A stretch of 64,000 nucleotides of DNA from Allantophomopsis cytisporea (lineage: Eukaryota; Ascomycota; Leotiomycetes; Phacidiales; Phacidiaceae). Shown here piece after piece: positions 1 to 11,728 of this stretch. Made by a program: the position numbers and the translations under genes. Position 1 is the stretch's first letter. Each line of letters starts with the position of its first letter. The DNA lies in NCBI GenBank assembly GCA_024752435.1, contig CP103020.1:1488001-1552000 (forward strand), in the 5' to 3' direction. The notes below the pieces were generated by a model that had not been told where the DNA came from, made no database searches, and saw nothing but the letters and a program-made list of their open reading frames with translations.

Positions 1-1523
1 TACTGCGTACTACTGTATACTCCGATTTCTTAGAGGCTGTTGTATGCATGGTTGGTGATTTAGGTGTGCTTCTGTCGCATGTCCTGTAATATCAACCAAA
101 GATTATGAAGTCTGTCGAGTCTGGTTTGATTACTATTCCAGAGAGTAGTGAGTAAAGCATAAGGTCGTAAAGCAAGGTGATTGTACTGCGGACCTTCAAC
201 TCTCGATATAGTAGATATCATACTCGTACACAATTCCGCACAAGTATGTACAGTACATATGCAAACCGGGATACGAAAAGGCTTTGTTGATTGGATGGAC
301 AGGGGGCATTACCAACATATTCCAGTATTTCTCGCCCATGAAGTACGAAGGACGGGACTACGGAGAAGCAGTATCAAGCTTAGCAGCATATATCATGTAC
401 TTACACATGTACAGGTACTGTGTAGCTGTATCTCTTTCTTCATCTCGACTTGACTCTTCCAACGCAATTCTCATCTCATCCCATGTTGCGCTCTGCATGC
501 TCCTCCATATCACATCCCTATCTGGCAACGGAAGAACAGACCAACAAAAAGTCAAAGTGAAAAGGTCCTTATATCACCCCTTCCAGTTGATTAATCACTG
601 GGCCACATGGAGAGACCCTTTTTGGACCACGGTAAGAAATGGTACCGGCACTACCAAGAGTAAAGGTAGTAACATGATCACGGACCCCCATGTTCATGCG
701 CATGCACGGAAAGAAGAAAAAAAAAAAAGGTGAACCTAGAAGGCATGGCCAAAGCCAGGGCGAGGCATGGACTGGAAAGGAATAGGCAGGGAATCATTGC
801 GCACTACTCCGATGAGGACTTCTCATTGATGTCGAGATCAACATCGAACTTACGACTTCGAAAGAAAGAGTTGCGATGATCGGTAGGGTTGAAATGTAAT
901 AATAGGCCTTTTCTTCCTCAAACTATTTCGAATGGGCACCGTTGGCTTCCGCCGTTCGCGGTCCTCGACCGTAAATGATTGTCCCGTCATGGAGACCAGT
1001 ATCTGGAAGACTTGGGTTCACCATATGGAGCATGCGGACGACGACAAGCCGCCTAGCCTTTAAAGGACGGCCGAAGACGCCGAGGCTTTGTACAGATTGG
1101 TTATGATTGTTCTCGATAAGTCTCTTATTTTGTCTCCCTTTTTCTTATCATTGTACCCTGGAGTCTTTTGTTAGATATGTTGGGTGACGTTGTTGAAGTC
1201 GTAGCTGTAGCTGTCGCTGCAGCTGCAGGATAGGATAGTAGTAAGAATAATAGATAGCCTTAACTGAGAGGAATTCTTGAAATACCAACGTACAAGTACC
1301 GATACGTCAAGTGCTCCGGAAGAATGAGAGAACAAGGTACGGTACATAGGTAGCAGGTTGGTAGGGAATATCTGCGCAGTATGAACGGTACCTGGGTATG
1401 GATAGATGTTGAGCTTCCATGATCATGCATCTAAATCCATAACAATAATCATGTATGTATGCATGTATGTATGTGTACCACACACCTCTTCCTCCGTCCT
1501 ATCTTGCTTGCCTCTTCCCTCGG

Positions 1524-1589
1524 TCCTCTTCCTCTTCCTCTTCCTCTTCCTCCTCCTCTTCCCTCTCCCTCTTCCCTCTCCTTCTTCCA
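1524..1589. repeat. pyrimidine tract, CTCTTC-type repeat
   Basis: A nearly pure C/T tract built from CTCTTC and CTCCTC units. It reads as a Ser/Leu/Pro run in the plus frames and an Arg/Lys run on the minus strand, which explains the spurious open frames around it. Confidence 0.85.
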
Positions 1590-1985
1590 CTCTCTTCACC
1601 ATACCAACAGAGACGATGCATACGCACACGCACACACTCTTGTCTCGCTCTATCCACCTCTTTCTACCCACCATCACCACTACCGCCAACACCACCACCA
1701 CACCACCAACCCCCCCTTTCCCCTCTCATTTTCGACCACTTCACCTTCACTTCCATGACCCTTCCACCCTCAAAGCCTCATACGTATTAGAACTCGCACC
1801 CCCAGAAAACAATACATACAATCACAGAAAGCACAAGCCCACAGTCCACAACTAAAAAGCCAAAGCACCGCCAGATGGTAAATCTTCCCCTGATAGGAGC
1901 CCAATGAGCAAAAGAAAAGATCCAAGAAAGGCCCATGTTATGTCTCCAAGCCAGCGCATCATGACTGGTCAGTAGAGTACAGTAG

Positions 1986-2033
1986 CTTTTTTTCTTTCTT
2001 TCTTCCTTTCTTTCTTTCTATCTTTCTCTTGCT
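1986..2033. repeat. TTTC microsatellite
   Basis: Imperfect (TTTC)n tract with a few C and A interruptions. Confidence 0.85.
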
Positions 2034-2097
2034 TCCGCTATCTGGCTCTGCCCCTCTGCACTCTCTGACAACTACATCTTCCGTACTCTAATCAATT

Positions 2098-2120
2098 ATC
2101 ATATCATATCATATCATATC
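2098..2120. repeat. CATAT pentanucleotide repeat
   Basis: Four to five head-to-tail copies of CATAT. Confidence 0.85.
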
Positions 2121-2365
2121 GTAAAGGTGCTGTTACCAGTTTGCCCATTAGTTAAGTAGTGATAATCAAGTATCCAAGCGCTGTCTTGTTTGCGGAGCAT
2201 TAGAAAAGCCAAGCCTGAATCTCTGACTTTTGAATCTCCCTTTCAAAACGAAACAACAATACGAAGGTCCTTCTGTATTACAACTCCATTTCGACGATAT
2301 TTGATTGTTTTGTTTTTTTTGTTTTTTTGGCCTCTTTCCCCCTCCCCTCATTCAATTTTACACCA

Positions 2366-2378
2366 CCCCCCCCCCCCC
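2366..2378. repeat. 13-base homopolymeric C run
   Basis: An uninterrupted run of 13 C, preceded by CACCA. Such runs are prone to length error in sequencing and to slippage. Confidence 0.9.
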
Positions 2379-2579
2379 ATCTCCATTCAAGCTCACAAGA
2401 CGAAGCGCATTGCCATCCAACGACCTGATCTCAATTGGGGGCTTGCAGGCACGGCTACGGTAACAGAGCAACTCCAAAACATCAAGCCGAAACAGACCAG
2501 ACAAATTAGCCTGCGAACTAGGAACGAACTGGAGTGCGCACTGCTATACGCTGGTTCCAGAGTCGAGGAAAGCGAGGGC

Positions 2580-2582
<3 letters not shown>

Positions 2583-2615
<33 letters not shown>
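2583..2615. repeat. GA dinucleotide repeat
   Basis: About fifteen GA units in a row, read as Glu-Arg alternation in the plus frame. Confidence 0.9.
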
Positions 2616-2621
<6 letters not shown>

Positions 2622-2830
2622 GAGCTTGGAGGTGTGACTGCGGAGAGACACAAGCAGACCTCGGGTCATTCCTGAGAATTAAGAATAGGAATACGAGTCG
2701 GAAGGAATAAGGATTGGGGAAGACAGAGAGAGTGGTGGAAAAGGAAGAGCTGTCTTAGCAGATAATACAGATCAAAGCTGTGAAGCACAACAGGAGACAG
2801 CAGTAAGCAGCGAGCGAAGGGTCATCTTCT

Positions 2831-2857
2831 TCATCATCACCATCATCATCATCATCA
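2831..2857. repeat. CAT trinucleotide repeat
   Basis: (CAT)n with one CAC interruption. Confidence 0.85.
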
Positions 2858-3414
2858 AAGCCCTTCACTCTCCCCTCCCTCCCTCTCGTCAATCATCAAT
2901 CCACTACTCCGTGTCTATTACTAGCTGGAGAAGAGAAGGTCACACGTCAATCAATGCCATCGGTCTTGAGTCCATCCAGCCACAGCCGTTTTTAGTAGGG
3001 AGAGCGAGAAAAGGGCGAGTTTGTGATTCCTTCAAAGGGTTAGAAAGAACAGTTTTGGTGCAACTCTCACCATTCTGTACCCTTTTTCTGGTCCTCTTTC
3101 ATCAACATTCTGGGGAATTCTGGGCTGCTGCTTAGAGTAATCAGGGCGCAAACTGCAACTACATCTGCATCTGCTACTTTTCTTGCAAGGCACATCTATT
3201 TGGGAATTGATTTGTCTGCCCTGGGGGTGACGAGGTACATACATATATACATACATACATATCGAAGTAGCAGACAGGGACTCCCACACCACGTCGTGCA
3301 GTAGTCACATAGTCAAAATCCGGACTGCTTCGCTCATTCATACAATCAGTCATTCTATCATTCATTTATTCATTTATTTCATCTGCCTCTTCTGCAGAGT
3401 ACCTGCAAAAAAGG

Positions 3415-3441
3415 CTGCACTGCACTGCACTGCACTGCACA
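3415..3441. repeat. CTGCA pentanucleotide repeat
   Basis: Five head-to-tail CTGCA units. Confidence 0.9.
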
Positions 3442-3468
3442 GTACAGTAGCACATACGCAGGTCTGCC

Positions 3469-3553
3469 AGGTGCTCAGGTGCTAGGTGCTAGGTACTAGG
3501 AGCTAGGAACTAGGGACTAGGGACTAGGGACTTACTTGGTGCCAGGTGCCAGG
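3469..3553. repeat. degenerate CTAGG-containing tandem repeat
   Basis: A series of 7-base units of the form AGGTGCT, AGGTACT, AGGAGCT, AGGAACT and AGGGACT, ending in GCCAGGTGCCAGG. The unit drifts gradually along the array, as expected of an ageing tandem repeat. Confidence 0.8.
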
Positions 3554-3767
3554 AGAGAAGCGTGCACGACATAGTGTCAGTGGGTTGTCAGGAACTGTCT
3601 GTCCTATCGCTGCCACTGCAACAGCGTGTGGGGAGTGTGAGAGAAGTGAGAGAGCAAGTGTGAGAGTGATAGAGAGAGAGGGAGTGTGTGTGCACCAGTG
3701 TTGTTACAGCATCCTCTCTACTTCTCTCATTTACAGTGGGTGCAGCCAAACACCAGTGTCTCCAAGG

Positions 3768-3840
3768 TATCCATCCATCCATCCATCCATCCCATCCACC
3801 ATCCACCATCCACCATCCACCATCCACTATCCACCCTCCA
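3768..3840. repeat. ATCC and CATCCAC tandem repeats
   Basis: (ATCC)n followed directly by about five copies of a 7-base CATCCAC-type unit. Confidence 0.9.
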
Positions 3841-4121
3841 TCCCTTCAAGGTACGCAGAAGCCAAAAAAGAAAATCAAAGTCAAAATCAGAGACATTCGA
3901 GCTTCTCGCACAACAGGCAAGCAGGCAAGAGAAGGGATTATCAAAGCTTGGCATCAGAAGAAGGATATTGCAAAGGCACTGCAAGCAATTTAATAAAAAC
4001 GACCAGACGATAAAACAACAGCATCAGCAACAGTGACAATAACAACGACGACAACAACAACAACAACAACGACGAGACCAACAACCAACATCATCATCAA
4101 CACCATCGTCATCGTCATTCA

Positions 4122-4140
4122 CTGCTGCTGCTGCTGCTGC
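4122..4140. repeat. CTG trinucleotide repeat
   Basis: Six CTG/TGC units directly after a CAA- and GAC-rich stretch beginning near 4026. Confidence 0.85.
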
Positions 4141-4317
4141 TTCAATTGCGGCTTTCCACTTACTTTGATAGGGAAGTAGGTGGTGGTGCACATATTCCAC
4201 GGTCCAGTCCAGCAAAGATACAGATAGAGACACACAGACAGAGACACGCAAGCCAACTGCAACTGCAAGTGTCATTGCAACTCTCCCTCACTCAACTCTA
4301 TCTATTATCTATCTATC

Positions 4318-4360
4318 ACTCACTCACACTCACACTCACACTCACACTCATTCACTCACT
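4318..4360. repeat. ACTCAC-type microsatellite
   Basis: CACTCA hexamer repeats opening a longer region of CTCACA/CATACT repeats that continues to about 4.6 kb. Confidence 0.85.
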
Positions 4361-4710
4361 CATTACTACTTACTACCTTACGACTTCCTTTCCTTACTCT
4401 CTCTCTCTCCCTCTCTCTCTCTCACTCACATTCACACATACTCATTCATACTCATACACATACTCATACTCATACTCACTCATACTCACACACTCTCTCT
4501 CAATCATCACACTCACGTTACATTCACATTACCCTCACATTACCCTCACTTATCCTCACATCACCCTCACATTACCTCTCATACTGGATCCATCTCTCCT
4601 ACCTACCACGACACACTCACACTACCTCTTCCTGGTATAATCCATCCTCCCCAATTGGCATTACCATTAATTTACGGATTAGATTGTTTCTACTCTATAC
4701 CCCATTATAG

Positions 4711-4770
4711 AAACAAAAACAAATCAAAATCAAAACCAAAACCAAAACCAAAACCAAAACAAAAAAAAAA
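4711..4770. repeat. A-rich leader with AAAACC repeats
   Basis: AAAACC units run into an uninterrupted A stretch about 40 bases before the kinase start codon. An A-rich, unstructured leader at this place is compatible with an efficient 5' UTR end, but no experiment is implied. Confidence 0.7.
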
Positions 4771-4806
4771 GAATTAAATTCTAATTCTTTTCTCGTAAAT
4801 TTAATT

Positions 4807-7601
4807 ATGATGGAAGACATCCCCTCACACTCTCATTCTACTCGACAACCGCGCACTCGATTGTCCAAGAAACCACCCCCAAATCTCGCCAACAACAACA
4901 CCTGGGCACCACTATCCTCCACATCGCGAAGCTCTGCCAGTCTAAGTCGAAGTCCGAGTTTAAACTACCCTCGATCGCCTCACAACCATCACCACCATCG
5001 CACACCAACGTCTCCAAACGTCTCATTCCACAACTCCACCACCTCCCTCAATCCCCAATTGCCGCGCGCATCGCCTGACCTGTCCGCCGTCGACTTCTCA
5101 TCCACATCTCGCCATCCACCATCCGCGACGACGAACAACAACAGCAACAACAACAACCACCACCACAACAATCACCGCTTCTCAATTCCATCCCGCCCGC
5201 TGAGTGAGAAGACATCTGCGGAACTGATCGGTGCACCCTTCGATGGCATAGGCATTCTGTCCCAGATTGATTCAGCAAAAGCATCGGGTTATCAACAGTC
5301 CTCTCGCCGTCCCCCACCGCCGCCGCTTGCCTACACCAGTCCACCACCACCACCACCATCAAACAACTACGCCGCTGCCGTCATGTCGCCGACGCTGAAA
5401 CAGTCAGCGAGCTTCACGGCCGGCGAGAAGGCCGGGAATGAGAAGCCGGGCCCGCGCGTTGGAGATACTCCGCTGACGACCTCGAATTTACGCAGCTCCG
5501 ATGAAGCAAACGACAATCCACGAAGTGCAGTGTTGCGCAAGAAGAGCGGCTTCTCGGGCTTCATGAACAGCTTGGTCGGTTCTCCACGGAGAGTCAACAT
5601 CTCGGCACCAGAAAATCCCGTCCACGTTACGCATGTCGGTTTCGATGCGCAGTCTGGCCAATACACCGTAAGTCGATGCCCAATTGACCAAGCTCTACCC
5701 TTTCGGCCTAACATGCACGCAGGGTCTTCCAAAAGAATGGCAACGAATGGTCAACGACAGTGGCATCACCCCGAAGGAGCAAGAAGAAAACCCCCAGGCC
5801 CTCTACGAAGTCGTGCAATTTTTCAAGCAGAACCATGCCGGCAACAACGATGACGGTGTATGGGAGAAATTCCACAATGCACATGCCGACACCCCCGGCT
5901 CGACTCCACACACGCCCGGCGGAACCATGTCGCCCAGCATGGCAAACAACGCATATGCTATGAGTCCGCCATCGAGTCCACGTTTCCCCGCAAACCACGA
6001 GACGAGCTTCGAGAACCCCCGATCACCACCGCCTCCTCCAGGATCTGGCTCTGGTCGCCAAGCAAATGGTTTGGTCGCAGCAAGACCAGCACCGCGGGCA
6101 CCCGGTGTGACTCAATCTTCTAGTGCTGTTCCCACACGTGCTACACAACAACAAATGGCGGGTATGGATGCTACGATCAGCTCGGGAAGAAAGAGCGAAG
6201 AATCTCCATTGCAGGCGCTTGCTTATGTTCCTCCGATTACAGACTCAACGCCGACCCCAATGCTCCCCGAAGAACACCGTAACAGATCCAGATCGAATTC
6301 CCGTTCGAATGGAGCCCAGAGTGCTGCTCCTCCTACAATGCCATCACAAGCGGCTTACAGCAAGCAGATGGTCATGCAAAATCAGATGAACCTGCAGAAG
6401 TCTAAGGCTGCCATGGCCGCTACAGGACCACAACGAGCTCCAAGCAAGAAGCTTCCACAGCAACACCAACCACAACAGCAGTATCCGAGAACCGCAGACG
6501 TAGCTGAAGTTCCCGCACCCTCACATGCACCCAGAGGTGTTGGACCTCCACCACAAGCCAGAAGACGTCCTCGTCAAAGCGTACAGAATGGAGCTGATAT
6601 TGTGGAGAAGCTGAAGCGTATTTGTACAGATGCCGATCCTCGAGATATTTTCAAGAACCTCAATAAGATCGGACAGGGTGCATCCGGTGGCGTTTTTACC
6701 GCGTATGAGCGTGGATCCAATCGATGTGTAGCAATCAAGCAAATGAATCTTGAGCAGCAACCGAAGAAGGACCTTATCATCAATGAAATCTTGGTTATGA
6801 AGGACAGTCACCATCCAAACATTGTCAACTTCATTGACAGTTTCTTGGTTGGTGGTGACTTGTGGGTTGTTATGGAGTACATGGAGGGTGGTAGTCTGAC
6901 AGACGTCGTCACCTTCAACATCATGAGCGAGGAGCAAATTGCTGCTGTTTGTCGCGAGACCTTGTTGGGTCTACAGCATCTCCATTCAAAGGGCGTTATT
7001 CACCGTGATATTAAGTCGGATAACATTCTGCTTTCTATGGAAGGAAACATTAAACTTAGTAGGTCTCAGCAAACATGTTGAATCAAATTACAGCAACTAA
7101 CACCTTTACAGCTGATTTTGGTTTCTGCGCACAAATCAACGAAGCACAGGCAAAGCGTACCACCATGGTCGGTACACCATACTGGATGGCACCAGAAGTT
7201 GTCACACGCAAGGAGTATGGCCGCAAGGTAGATGTGTGGTCGTTAGGAATCATGGCCATCGAAATGATCGAGGGCGAGCCACCATATCTCACCGAATCAC
7301 CACTCCGAGCATTGTGGCTTATCGCCACCAACGGTACCCCAACCCTGAAGGACGAGCTTGCCCTTTCTCCTCTTTTCAAGGATTTCCTTTACTTTGCCCT
7401 GAAGGTGGATCCAGAGAAGAGAGCTAGTGCTGGAGACCTCCTAAGAGTAAGCTTATTTTTCATACTCATGGAAATTATCTGCTAACAAAGATACAGCACG
7501 ATTTCATGAAGCGTTGCGCTGATCTCAGTTCACTTTCTCCGCTTGTCAGAGCTGCCCGCCATGCACGTCAAGCTGAACGTGCTCAAAAGGGAGGCGCATA
7601 A
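4807..7601 (+). CDS. ste20: p21-activated (PAK/Ste20-type) serine/threonine kinase
   Basis: A Rho-GTPase-activated kinase that would act downstream of Cdc42/Rac in polarity and MAPK signalling. Exons are 4807-5667, 5723-7058, 7112-7446 and 7497-7601, giving 878 residues. A CRIB/PBD box (ISAPENPVHVTHVGFD) lies at about residues 266-281 and the kinase domain at about 597-850. Kinase motifs are GQGASGGV (glycine loop), VAIK, HRDIKSDN (catalytic loop, about 714), DFGFC and GTPYWMAPE. The third and fourth exons complete subdomains VII-XI. The long middle is disordered and rich in Pro, Gln and Ser. I see no PH domain, so it resembles Ste20 rather than Cla4. The start is the first of two adjacent ATGs after the A-rich leader; the second would shorten it by one residue. 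Confidence 0.93.
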
Positions 7602-9320
7602 TTCAACATTTTCGTCACGTAACTTTTTTTTTTTAAATTAAAAAAAGCATATGCATCACGTCATTGGCGATTTACGACTTGCGATATACATATCCCTCCT
7701 CTCTAAACACGCATATGGGTCGGCCAGCTATAAAAGAAAAACACTCCAGAAAGATACCATACCATGCCTGCTGGACCGACCTAATTTCCTTTTATCCTTG
7801 TTTGGTTTATAACATCTCCTGGATCCTCACGAGAAAAGCACAAATCGGCACACACACCTCTTTTATTTCGGCATGGCGTTGCAGGCAATTGGGTTGAAGA
7901 CGATATTCCCGAAACTTTTGTGCTCATGATACACGTCACTTTCTTCACAGATAGGAAAGCGATGGGGGACAAAAAGTCACCTCCAAATTTTATGTAAATT
8001 GTGATACCTGAGGGGAAAGGGACTGATCTTTCTTCCTTTTATTTGATTTTTTTTTTATGAGAACGACACAAACTTTAGAGATTCATGATGTGGGGATGTT
8101 TTTGGAGGAAGGACAATGGAAGGGGACTGCTGGTTCGGCTATGCTTTTAATTAAGGTACCCCAGTTGCGCCTCTACTTGTCTTTTATCTTCCTGTTTGGT
8201 GGCTTGATGCGGGAGGCGATTGTACTTTTTTTATCTTCTGTGAATTTTTGATTTCCTTTGTTTTCAACGCTCCTGTTATCTGTCGTTCCACTTACATGTG
8301 TGAACGAGCGTTTGCTGATCTTTTATTTGAAAAGAACGCATGATATGATAGCGTGCATGAGCGGTATGTGCTTGGAAAGTACCTGGTCGCAAAGAAGAGC
8401 AAGAAAGAGGTGGAAAGATAAGGAAGGGATTTGCCTTTTGCGTCTTTGATCGATCACAGTTCTTCCCTTTTTCACTTTTCTTCTTCACTTCACGAGCACC
8501 TTTTGAATTCGAGGATTTGAGGGAGATGAACTGGGGGGGTTGTGAGGTTGAAGGTGGTAACATGCAATGTCTGGGCGATTTGTGCGAGACTGCTACTCTG
8601 TGTGAGAACGGTTATGTTGGGTAGCTAGACTGAGGATAGCTATCAAGATGTTCGAATCGTATGATGTACTCTATATGCGTGAACGATTGTATGTTGGTGA
8701 TATATGACTATTTTGGATTGGTGAGCTGTCATTCCTCTCACTTTCTTCACCTCTACATACCCCAAGTCCTCCGCAAAATCACATTCTCACATTCAGATTG
8801 TTCAATGTGAAGATTATCTTGGAACACGGATGTCACGTATGATCCATTTTCGATATTCTTTGGGATACTCAAAGTGAAGACCTTCCAGTACCAATTATCA
8901 CATTCACATTCACACTCTTGACGCCATCCCTAGTCAGTCGTATATTCTCCTGGCCCTTATCCCTAAACATCCACCACCATCACCAATACGCACAGTAAAT
9001 CCTCACATTCACATCCCACCGCAATTTCATCCCCTTTAAGGAAATCAATGACACCCAATTGTCCCCTCTCGACATGTGAAAACCAACAAAAAAAAACCCC
9101 CCCAAGGCACTCCTCAAGAGGAAGCCCAAGGGCATCCGCTACCACCGCAACCCAAACCCCAGATATCCTATACCTCAAGCACCGCTCACATGTCGCACGC
9201 ATGCTCTCCACCTCGACCTCCACATTCACATCCACGTCAACCGCCCATCTACATGGCAGCACGCAATAACCCACCACCGTCACCACGCAAAAACCCCACA
9301 CAAAACCCCCGACCACCACC
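7602..9320. other. intergenic region, no gene seen
   Basis: Between the kinase stop and the next plus-strand gene. It begins with a T/A-rich tract likely to be in the kinase 3' UTR. The small open frames lack any recognisable motif. The last 300 bases are CCA/CAC-rich. Confidence 0.6.
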
Positions 9321-10298
9321 ATGCGCAGCCGCCAAAAGCTCTTGAAAGGTCTCCGCCGCATCTGGACGCTGGGCATCTGGAAGAAAGGCAAGGACAAAGG
9401 CGGGGCAGCGCGGAATGTGGTGGATGTCCAGCATCACGATCCAATCAGAGATGGTGGTCGGCGCGTTTGGAGGCGCTATCTCACCAGGAAGGAGGCCGAG
9501 GAGGCGGCGGAGGCGGCGGCTAGGGGGAGAACCGTCAAGAGGAGCGGCGAGATCAGTCAGGCGGATACGGCGGTGCCGTCCAGGACTAGTGTTGTGATTG
9601 TTCCAGATATTCGCGTGACTTCGCCTGATGGCCATGTCGGTCATGTCTTGGGTGGTGTTAGTACCGTTCGTGAAGACGGCGGGGTTTCTGAGGGTGATGT
9701 CGAGGTTGACGTTGATGCCGAGGCTGATGTCGAGTCGGATAGCAACTCAACTGATATCCACGCGAACATCCAGACTCGAATCGAAGCTGAGATCGCAGAC
9801 GCAACAGCCGACGACCTCTACTCCATCTCGACAGTCTCATCGCCGCGTGCCAAGTCAACACTCCCACCCCTCAAGCGCCAAATCCCCTGGACACAGATCC
9901 CGAAGCCCCGCTCCGCGCTGGAAGGCGTGATGTGGTGGTACGCGGTGCGCAAACGCAAAGGCAGCTGGGATCTGGGCGCCGAGTTCCGCGAGGGCGAGAG
10001 GAGGCGCGCTGCGAATGGCGGCAGACTGGTGCCCAGTGTGGTGGAGAGGTCGTCGGTGGATGCGGACAAAGCGCAGGATTTCGCGGTGTTGCTCTTTTCC
10101 AGCATGGTTCATGAGGGGAATGAGTATGCGGAGCGTGTGTGGGCTGAGCAGGTTAGGTGCGCCGAGCTGGAGAATTGGGAGTGTGAGTTTGGGGAGGAGG
10201 AACAGGAGCTGATGGGCAGGGAGGTTAGGATTTGGAAGTTGTTGCAGAGGTTTGTGATTTCTGTGTTTGGCTGGAGATTCGTTGCTGACTTGGCGTAG
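9321..10298 (+). CDS. hypothetical protein, basic N-terminus and acidic middle
   Basis: A single-exon frame of 325 residues that I do not recognise. The first 80 residues are very basic (many Arg/Lys, with an Ala/Glu stretch at about 57-67). Residues 115-160 are strongly acidic with alternating Val/Asp/Glu. The C-terminal third has Trp-rich segments that look globular (WWYAV near 205, and WKLLQRF and FGWRF near the end). No signal peptide or membrane span is evident. The GC-rich codon use in the second half contrasts with its AT-rich flanks and supports real coding. Its stop is about 400 bases from the convergent methionine sulfoxide reductase gene. Confidence 0.6.
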   Translation: MRSRQKLLKGLRRIWTLGIWKKGKDKGGAARNVVDVQHHDPIRDGGRRVWRRYLTRKEAEEAAEAAARGRTVKRSGEISQADTAVPSRTSVVIVPDIRVTSPDGHVGHVLGGVSTVREDGGVSEGDVEVDVDAEADVESDSNSTDIHANIQTRIEAEIADATADDLYSISTVSSPRAKSTLPPLKRQIPWTQIPKPRSALEGVMWWYAVRKRKGSWDLGAEFREGERRRAANGGRLVPSVVERSSVDADKAQDFAVLLFSSMVHEGNEYAERVWAEQVRCAELENWECEFGEEEQELMGREVRIWKLLQRFVISVFGWRFVADLA

Positions 10299-10700
10299 AC
10301 TTTGGAATTGAAGTTGGATGCTTATATAAAGCGGAAGCCAGAGTGATTAGGGTTTTCTTGTATGTTTGAAGTCGCCTTGGTCCAATTTTATGATGCATCG
10401 TTTTGGTGCCTCTTATAAAAGTAGGGGTTTTGATGTGGTTGGTATAACTTGACTTGCGGGCTGGTACTGGCGATTTGAAAAGTACCGTTACTAAGAAAGG
10501 GATTGATAATCATCTATTGCTGCACAATGTCGTGAACATCGAGTTGATATTGAAGGCCTTTTGGCTGATTAATAACATATCACGTAGGATATAAGACTGA
10601 ATCAATGATTGATAGCACAAGTAAATTGCTCTACCGATTTTGCCCATGTAACTATCATACGTTTCATACCTTATCCCTTCATTATCAATACACTCCTATT
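10299..10700. other. convergent intergenic region
   Basis: Shared 3' flank of the hypothetical gene and the msrB-type gene. AT-rich; nothing else seen. Confidence 0.6.
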
Positions 10701-11382
10701 TTAAACCTTGTTTCCCGTCTTGTCATCGATAACCTTGTCTTCCGGAGAAAACTTGAGACTGACACTGTTGACACAATGTCTCTCATCGGTAGGAGTGGCG
10801 TAGCCTTCGCCCTTAAAAACATGTCCAAGATGGCCACCACAGTTTGAGCAGACTATCTCAGTTCTTGCCATTCCGAAAGTGCTATCAGTATGTCTAGTGA
10901 CAGCACCTGGAATACTGTCAAAGTAGGCAGGCCATCCACAGCCGGACTTGAACTTATGGCCAGCCTTATACAATGGTGCTTCGCATCCAGCACAGGTGTA
11001 GACTCCAGCGTCTGGGAGATGCTTGTCGTACTTTCCAGTGAATGGAGCTTCAGTACCCTTCTCTCTGAGGATACGGAACTGTTCTGAAGAAGATAATTAG
11101 TTGAATGTCTTCAATGCTTCATGCGAAAGTGGGGATGAGCTTACCCTTCGAGAGCACAGCCTGCCACTCGTCGTCGGACTTCTGAAGTGGATAAGACATG
11201 TCTTGAGATGATGATTTCGAACTAAACAGGCTTCCAAGGAAAGGAATTGTAGGCATAGACTTTAGGACAATGCCTCTGGAAGAAGGATTTAAAGCTTTGT
11301 AATGGGCTGGAGTAACTCGAGTTGTGTAGTTGGTGAGTGCGTAAAAAGTTCGTACTATAGTTGGGAAAGTAGGGACGCGCAT
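10701..11382 (-). CDS. msrB: peptide-methionine (R)-S-oxide reductase (MsrB)
   Basis: Reduces the R epimer of methionine sulfoxide in oxidised proteins using thioredoxin. Coding exons on the minus strand are 11382-11145 and 11083-10701, with a 61-bp intron, giving 206 residues. Zinc-binding Cys pairs are visible as CAGC and CSNC, and CGWP and GGHLGHVF are family motifs. The catalytic Cys is in RHCVNSVSL near the C-terminus. The first ~60 residues form an Arg/Ser/Thr-rich extension without acidic residues that looks like a mitochondrial presequence. An internal Met (MSYPLQKSDDEW) could start a cytosolic form. The core matches the usual length of the family. It is divergent from the ArfGAP gene. 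Confidence 0.93.
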
Positions 11383-11728
11383 GAGGACTTATATGGAGAA
11401 GTGTTGTAAGCACTTGGGAGTTGTAATTGATATAACTTTACTATTATGGGATCCTGAGACGTTATATCCTTCGGTATTTGGAATAAATATCATCGCCACA
11501 GCTGCACCGCATCACCGACGTAATTGATCCGATAGCTCTCTTATCTGATTTGGCCTTATCTATCAGGTTTTAACTGACCTTCAGTCAAGCCACAGTGCGC
11601 ATTCAGTCGTCCAAGCCCAACTCTCCATTTTACCATTCATGCTCCGAAACACACTCCGTACACGTATGAAGTCGGCATCTAGATAATTGCTTTACTATCC
11701 GCCACTCCTATACCAAATCACCATCACA
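11383..11728. other. divergent promoter region, msrB/ArfGAP
   Basis: About 350 bases between two divergent start codons, expected to hold both promoters. No clear known element was recognised by eye. Confidence 0.55.

Larger units (their letters stand above)
1..4806. other. gene-free, microsatellite-dense region upstream of the PAK kinase
   Basis: No convincing gene is visible. The open frames here are low-complexity translations of simple repeats (Ser/Leu/Pro, His/Thr or Ser/His runs) and have no family motif. The stretch holds an unusual density of short tandem repeats, several listed separately, and is strongly pyrimidine-rich on the plus strand from about 4.2 to 4.65 kb. It ends in an A-rich leader just before the kinase start. 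It is probably a long promoter and 5' UTR region of the kinase, but that is inference. Confidence 0.6.

Noticed and set aside
1406..1855. 149-codon plus frame and overlapping readings
   Set aside because: Low-complexity translation of pyrimidine repeats.
4146..4640. 164-codon Ser/Leu/Thr-rich frame
   Set aside because: Pure translation of CACTCA/CTCTCT microsatellites; no folded segment.
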